A DNA stretch of 7,885 nucleotides, from contig CAJXVF010000091.1 of the NCBI GenBank assembly GCA_913060845.1, forward strand, positions 1 through 7,885, in the 5' to 3' direction. The notes below the pieces were generated by a model. That model saw only the letters and a program-made list of their open reading frames with translations, was not told the DNA's origin and did not search any database. The position numbers and the translations under genes are program-made. This document shows positions 6,102 to 7,885 of this stretch, piece after piece (positions within the stretch are counted from its first letter, which is position 1; the number at the start of each line of letters is the position of its first letter). Source of the stretch: an uncultured Alphaproteobacteria bacterium (lineage in GTDB: Bacteria > Pseudomonadota > Alphaproteobacteria > Bin95).

Positions 6102-6125
6102 GCCGGGCAGGGTTACCCGCCCGGC
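6102..6125 (-). promoter_or_regulatory. Strong intercistronic hairpin between the CoA-transferase and FAH genes
   Basis: Arms of 7 GC-rich pairs (6102-6108 with 6119-6125) continue, across one bulged base, into 3 more G-C pairs around a 3-base loop. The hairpin starts 11 bases after the CoA-transferase stop. On the minus strand it is followed by AAAACCTG and then a five-T run that forms the loop of a second small stem (6084-6097). This is not a classical terminator, since the T-run is about 8 bases away. It could be a leaky terminator, an RNA-stability element protecting the upstream mRNA, or a processing site. Confidence 0.55.
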
Positions 6126-6136
6126 GCACCAAATGA

Positions 6137-7345
6137 CTATTCAGCCGCTGCTTTTTCTGCGGTCGCTCGATTAGCGACACCTGAGGCCACAAGCTCATTC
6201 GCTTCAGCCTGCGATACACCCCAGCGCTGCAATATCTCGTCCGTATGCTGGCCAATGCTCGGCGCTTCATCCAACACGTGATCACCTTCAACCCGGCGAA
6301 TACCCGGGATGTTGCAAACAGGCAGTGAGCTCGGCATGGATTGATGATCCATCCACGTGATTGTTTCGACCGCTTTCACATGTTCATCGGCCATGAAATG
6401 GTCATAGGTGGAAACTGCAGCGTTCATCACGCCAGCTTCTGTTAGCGCTTCCGCCCATTCCTCGGTGGTTTTCCGCAGGAATTCTGCTCGCACCATCGGC
6501 ATCAGGACGTTTTCCTGATCAATGCGCTTTTCACGGCTGTCAAAGCGTGTGTCTGTCGCCCATTCCGGCTTATCCAGCACTTTGCACAGGCCAATATAGT
6601 GGTGCTCGCGCATGGCAGTCACGTTGATGTGGCCGTTGGATGTCTTCATGGTCCCGACAGGCACATAAAGCGTCTGCGGCTGGCCGCCTTCCAGATGATG
6701 CTCCATGACTTTGGCAGCCTGGAATGCAGCAGCGCATTGCATCAACGAGCAGTCGATATAGGTGCCTTCACCGAAACGTACTTTCCGCATCAGCGCGGTT
6801 GAGATTGCCTGAAACGCATACAGACCGGTCATCACGTCAACGGCAATCATACCAATCCGCTGCGGTGTGCCAGCTTCGTCACGATTGATCGACATCCAGC
6901 CGGAAAACGCCTGAATGACCGAATCCGTCACGGGCAGCTTGTTGTATGGCCCTTCTTGGCCAAAGCCGGTGACCGATAGATAAATTACGTTCGGGTTGGT
7001 TTTCTTCACGTCCTCATAGGAGAGGCCGAACCGGCCCATGACGCCCGGGCGGAAGCTTTCGACGATCACATCGGCTTCTGCGGCGGCTTTCTGCACCAGT
7101 TCCTGGGCCTTCTTCTCCTTCATGTTGAGAGAGACGGAGCGCTTGCCCCGGTTGAAGATCACAGCATGGGCGCATGTATCATCATACATTTTGCCAAGCG
7201 TGCGGCCCCAATCGCCATCAAGCGGCTCGACTTTCGTGACCTCTGCGCCGGATTGGGCCAGCAACATTGTTGAATGCGGACCCGCGACGCCTTGCGTCAT
7301 ATCCAGGACTTTGAAACCTTCAAACGGCAAACGCTCAGCGCTCAT
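6137..7345 (-). CDS. CaiB/BaiF family III CoA-transferase
   Basis: This is a cytoplasmic family III CoA-transferase, which moves CoA between an acyl-CoA and a free carboxylic acid; relatives include formyl-CoA transferase, carnitine CoA-transferase and succinyl-CoA:mesaconate or citramalate transferases. The product is 402 aa, normal for the family. Hallmarks in order are LPFEGFKVLDMTQGVAGPHS (6-25), GAEVTKVEPLDGDWGR (33-48), FNRGKRSVSLNMK (64-76), VIVESFRPGVMGRFGLSYED (93-112), YLSVTGFGQEGPY (122-134) and GMIAVDVMTGLYAFQA (165-180). D170 in the last motif sits at the place of the catalytic aspartate that forms the acyl anhydride with CoA. The ATG at 7345 has a near-perfect GGAGGAG (7361-7355) 9 bases upstream. 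It is the first gene of the minus-strand cluster and presumably activates an acid handled by the FAH pathway. The substrate pair is unknown. Confidence 0.95.
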   Translation of the reverse strand: MSAERLPFEGFKVLDMTQGVAGPHSTMLLAQSGAEVTKVEPLDGDWGRTLGKMYDDTCAHAVIFNRGKRSVSLNMKEKKAQELVQKAAAEADVIVESFRPGVMGRFGLSYEDVKKTNPNVIYLSVTGFGQEGPYNKLPVTDSVIQAFSGWMSINRDEAGTPQRIGMIAVDVMTGLYAFQAISTALMRKVRFGEGTYIDCSLMQCAAAFQAAKVMEHHLEGGQPQTLYVPVGTMKTSNGHINVTAMREHHYIGLCKVLDKPEWATDTRFDSREKRIDQENVLMPMVRAEFLRKTTEEWAEALTEAGVMNAAVSTYDHFMADEHVKAVETITWMDHQSMPSSLPVCNIPGIRRVEGDHVLDEAPSIGQHTDEILQRWGVSQAEANELVASGVANRATAEKAAAE

Positions 7346-7354
7346 AGGGGCGTG

Positions 7355-7361
7355 CTCCTCC
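7355..7361 (-). promoter_or_regulatory. Ribosome binding site of the CoA-transferase gene
   Basis: GGAGGAG on the minus strand, 9 bases before the ATG at 7345. It is the strongest Shine-Dalgarno in the window and fits a well-expressed first gene of an operon. Confidence 0.85.
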
Positions 7362-7391
7362 AGAAAAGCTCTTATTTTTAAGATTGATCCG

Positions 7392-7420
7392 ATTTAAGCG
7401 GGCGAAGGCCCGGGCGTCAA
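7392..7420 (-). promoter_or_regulatory. Sigma-70-type promoter of the CoA-transferase/FAH operon, with GC-palindromic spacer
   Basis: On the minus strand, TTGACG (7420-7415, five of six to the -35 consensus), exactly 17 spacer bases and TTAAAT (7397-7392, four of six to the -10 consensus). It predicts a start near 7385 and a leader of about 40 bases carrying the strong ribosome binding site. The spacer contains an inverted repeat, CGGGC-CTTC-GCCCG (7412-7399), and the octamer palindrome GCCCGGGC (7408-7415) overlaps the -35 edge. A repressor bound there would block the polymerase, but no regulator gene is visible. Confidence 0.6.
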
Positions 7421-7445
7421 TTGCAGACACGTCGGTGGATTGTGC

Positions 7446-7474
7446 TTGGCGATTGAACGGAACGGCCCTATTTT
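7446..7474 (+). promoter_or_regulatory. Candidate promoter of the DUF1178 gene, predicting a leaderless transcript
   Basis: TTGGCG (7446-7451), a 17-base spacer and TATTTT (7469-7474), each four of six to consensus. The expected start, about 7 bases after the -10, falls on or next to the A of the ATG at 7481. This agrees with the lack of a Shine-Dalgarno sequence there. Confidence 0.35.
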
Positions 7475-7480
7475 CCGCCT

Positions 7481-7885
7481 ATGATCCGATATGACCTGAC
7501 ATGCGAAAGCGAACATGCCTTTGAAGGCTGGTTTCCAGGCAGCGATGCTTGTGACAAGCAAATGGCCAAAGGCCTGCTGGAATGCCCAATTTGCGCGTCC
7601 CGTGATGTCAGGAAAGCGCTGATGGCACCGGCTGTATCTGCCAAGAAGGGCGACCGGGATGACGAATTCCGGAAACAGGCGATGGCGTTCGCGGCGACCC
7701 AGGCGAAGCTTGCAGCCATGCGCGCCCATGTCGAAGAAAATTTTGAAAACGTTGGCGATAAATTTTCTGAAGAAGCCCGGCGCATCCATTATGGCGAAAC
7801 GGAAAAGCGCGACATCTACGGCGAGGCGACTTTGCCGCAAGTGAAAGAACTCGTCGACGAAGGTGTTGAAGTAGCACCCCTACCC
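7481..7885 (+). CDS. DUF1178 family protein with zinc-ribbon-like cysteines (3' end outside the window)
   Basis: An open frame of 135 codons runs from the ATG at 7481 to the edge without a stop. It begins MIRYDLTCESEHAFEGWF, the typical opening of DUF1178 proteins, and carries two cysteine pairs of zinc-ribbon style: C8 with H12, and C35-P-I-C38. The C-terminal part has the family's conserved block (EARRIHYGETEKRDIYGEAT, 107-126) followed by VKELVDEGVEVAPLP. Family members are about 140-150 aa, so only a few residues are missing. Between the ribbon and this block lies a charged, probably helical segment (52-106). Function is unknown in the family; metal binding is inferred from the cysteines. 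There is no Shine-Dalgarno in the 20 bases before the ATG. It is divergent from the CoA-transferase operon and probably belongs to a different unit continuing to the right. Confidence 0.9.
   Translation, partial: MIRYDLTCESEHAFEGWFPGSDACDKQMAKGLLECPICASRDVRKALMAPAVSAKKGDRDDEFRKQAMAFAATQAKLAAMRAHVEENFENVGDKFSEEARRIHYGETEKRDIYGEATLPQVKELVDEGVEVAPLP

Noticed and set aside
7399..7412. GC-rich hairpin read as a terminator or dispersed REP-like element.
   Set aside because: It lies between divergent genes with nothing to terminate, and its bases fall exactly in the 17-base spacer of a good promoter.
7394..7877. Overlapping long minus-strand open frames at the right end.
   Set aside because: They are antisense to the DUF1178 frame, which matches its family from first to last codon. 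Their own products look like Arg/Ala/Ser-rich shadow translations.

Overview
The window looks like a chromosomal segment of a Gram-negative alphaproteobacterium, with composition by eye in the mid-to-upper 50s % GC. The clues are a TRAP-transporter binding protein with a Sec signal, a lipoprotein of the penicillin-binding-protein-activator (LpoA-like) family with the long alphaproteobacterial layout, a DUF1178 zinc-ribbon-like gene, and a CaiB/FAH catabolic cluster. A marine Rhodospirillales or SAR116-like host would fit, but that is inference. I see no mobile element, CRISPR array, tRNA, rRNA or phage gene.

Layout, left to right. At 118-1266 (minus) is a TRAP-type dicarboxylate-family solute-binding protein, closed by a good hairpin (67-94) and preceded by a leader (1267-1420) holding a candidate promoter, a short upstream ORF, a small inverted repeat and a 9-bp direct repeat. 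At 1421-2359 (minus) is a D-2-hydroxyacid dehydrogenase. It is divergent, across a 124-base gap, from an LpoA-like periplasmic-binding-fold lipoprotein at 2484-3995 (plus). That gene converges on a minus-strand block, and the two stop codons share one CTAG.

The minus-strand block, in transcription order, is a CaiB/BaiF family III CoA-transferase (7345-6137), a fumarylacetoacetate hydrolase (FAH) family enzyme (6055-5210), a short FAH-like protein without recognisable metal ligands (5113-4556) and a four-helix membrane protein (4537-3992). Spacing and a TTGACG-17-TTAAAT promoter at 7420-7392 suggest one operon. A strong hairpin between the first two genes could tune downstream expression. Divergent from it is a DUF1178 gene starting at 7481 and running off the right edge. 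It has no Shine-Dalgarno sequence, and a candidate promoter places the transcript start almost on its ATG.

The combined content (organic-acid importer, CoA-transferase, FAH-type C-C hydrolase, 2-hydroxyacid dehydrogenase) suggests uptake and catabolism of a carboxylic or oxo acid. The substrate cannot be read from the sequence, and the importer and dehydrogenase are separated from the operon by the LpoA-like gene. The most unusual item is the shrunken FAH paralogue next to its full-length relative. I found no evidence of a wholly new system.
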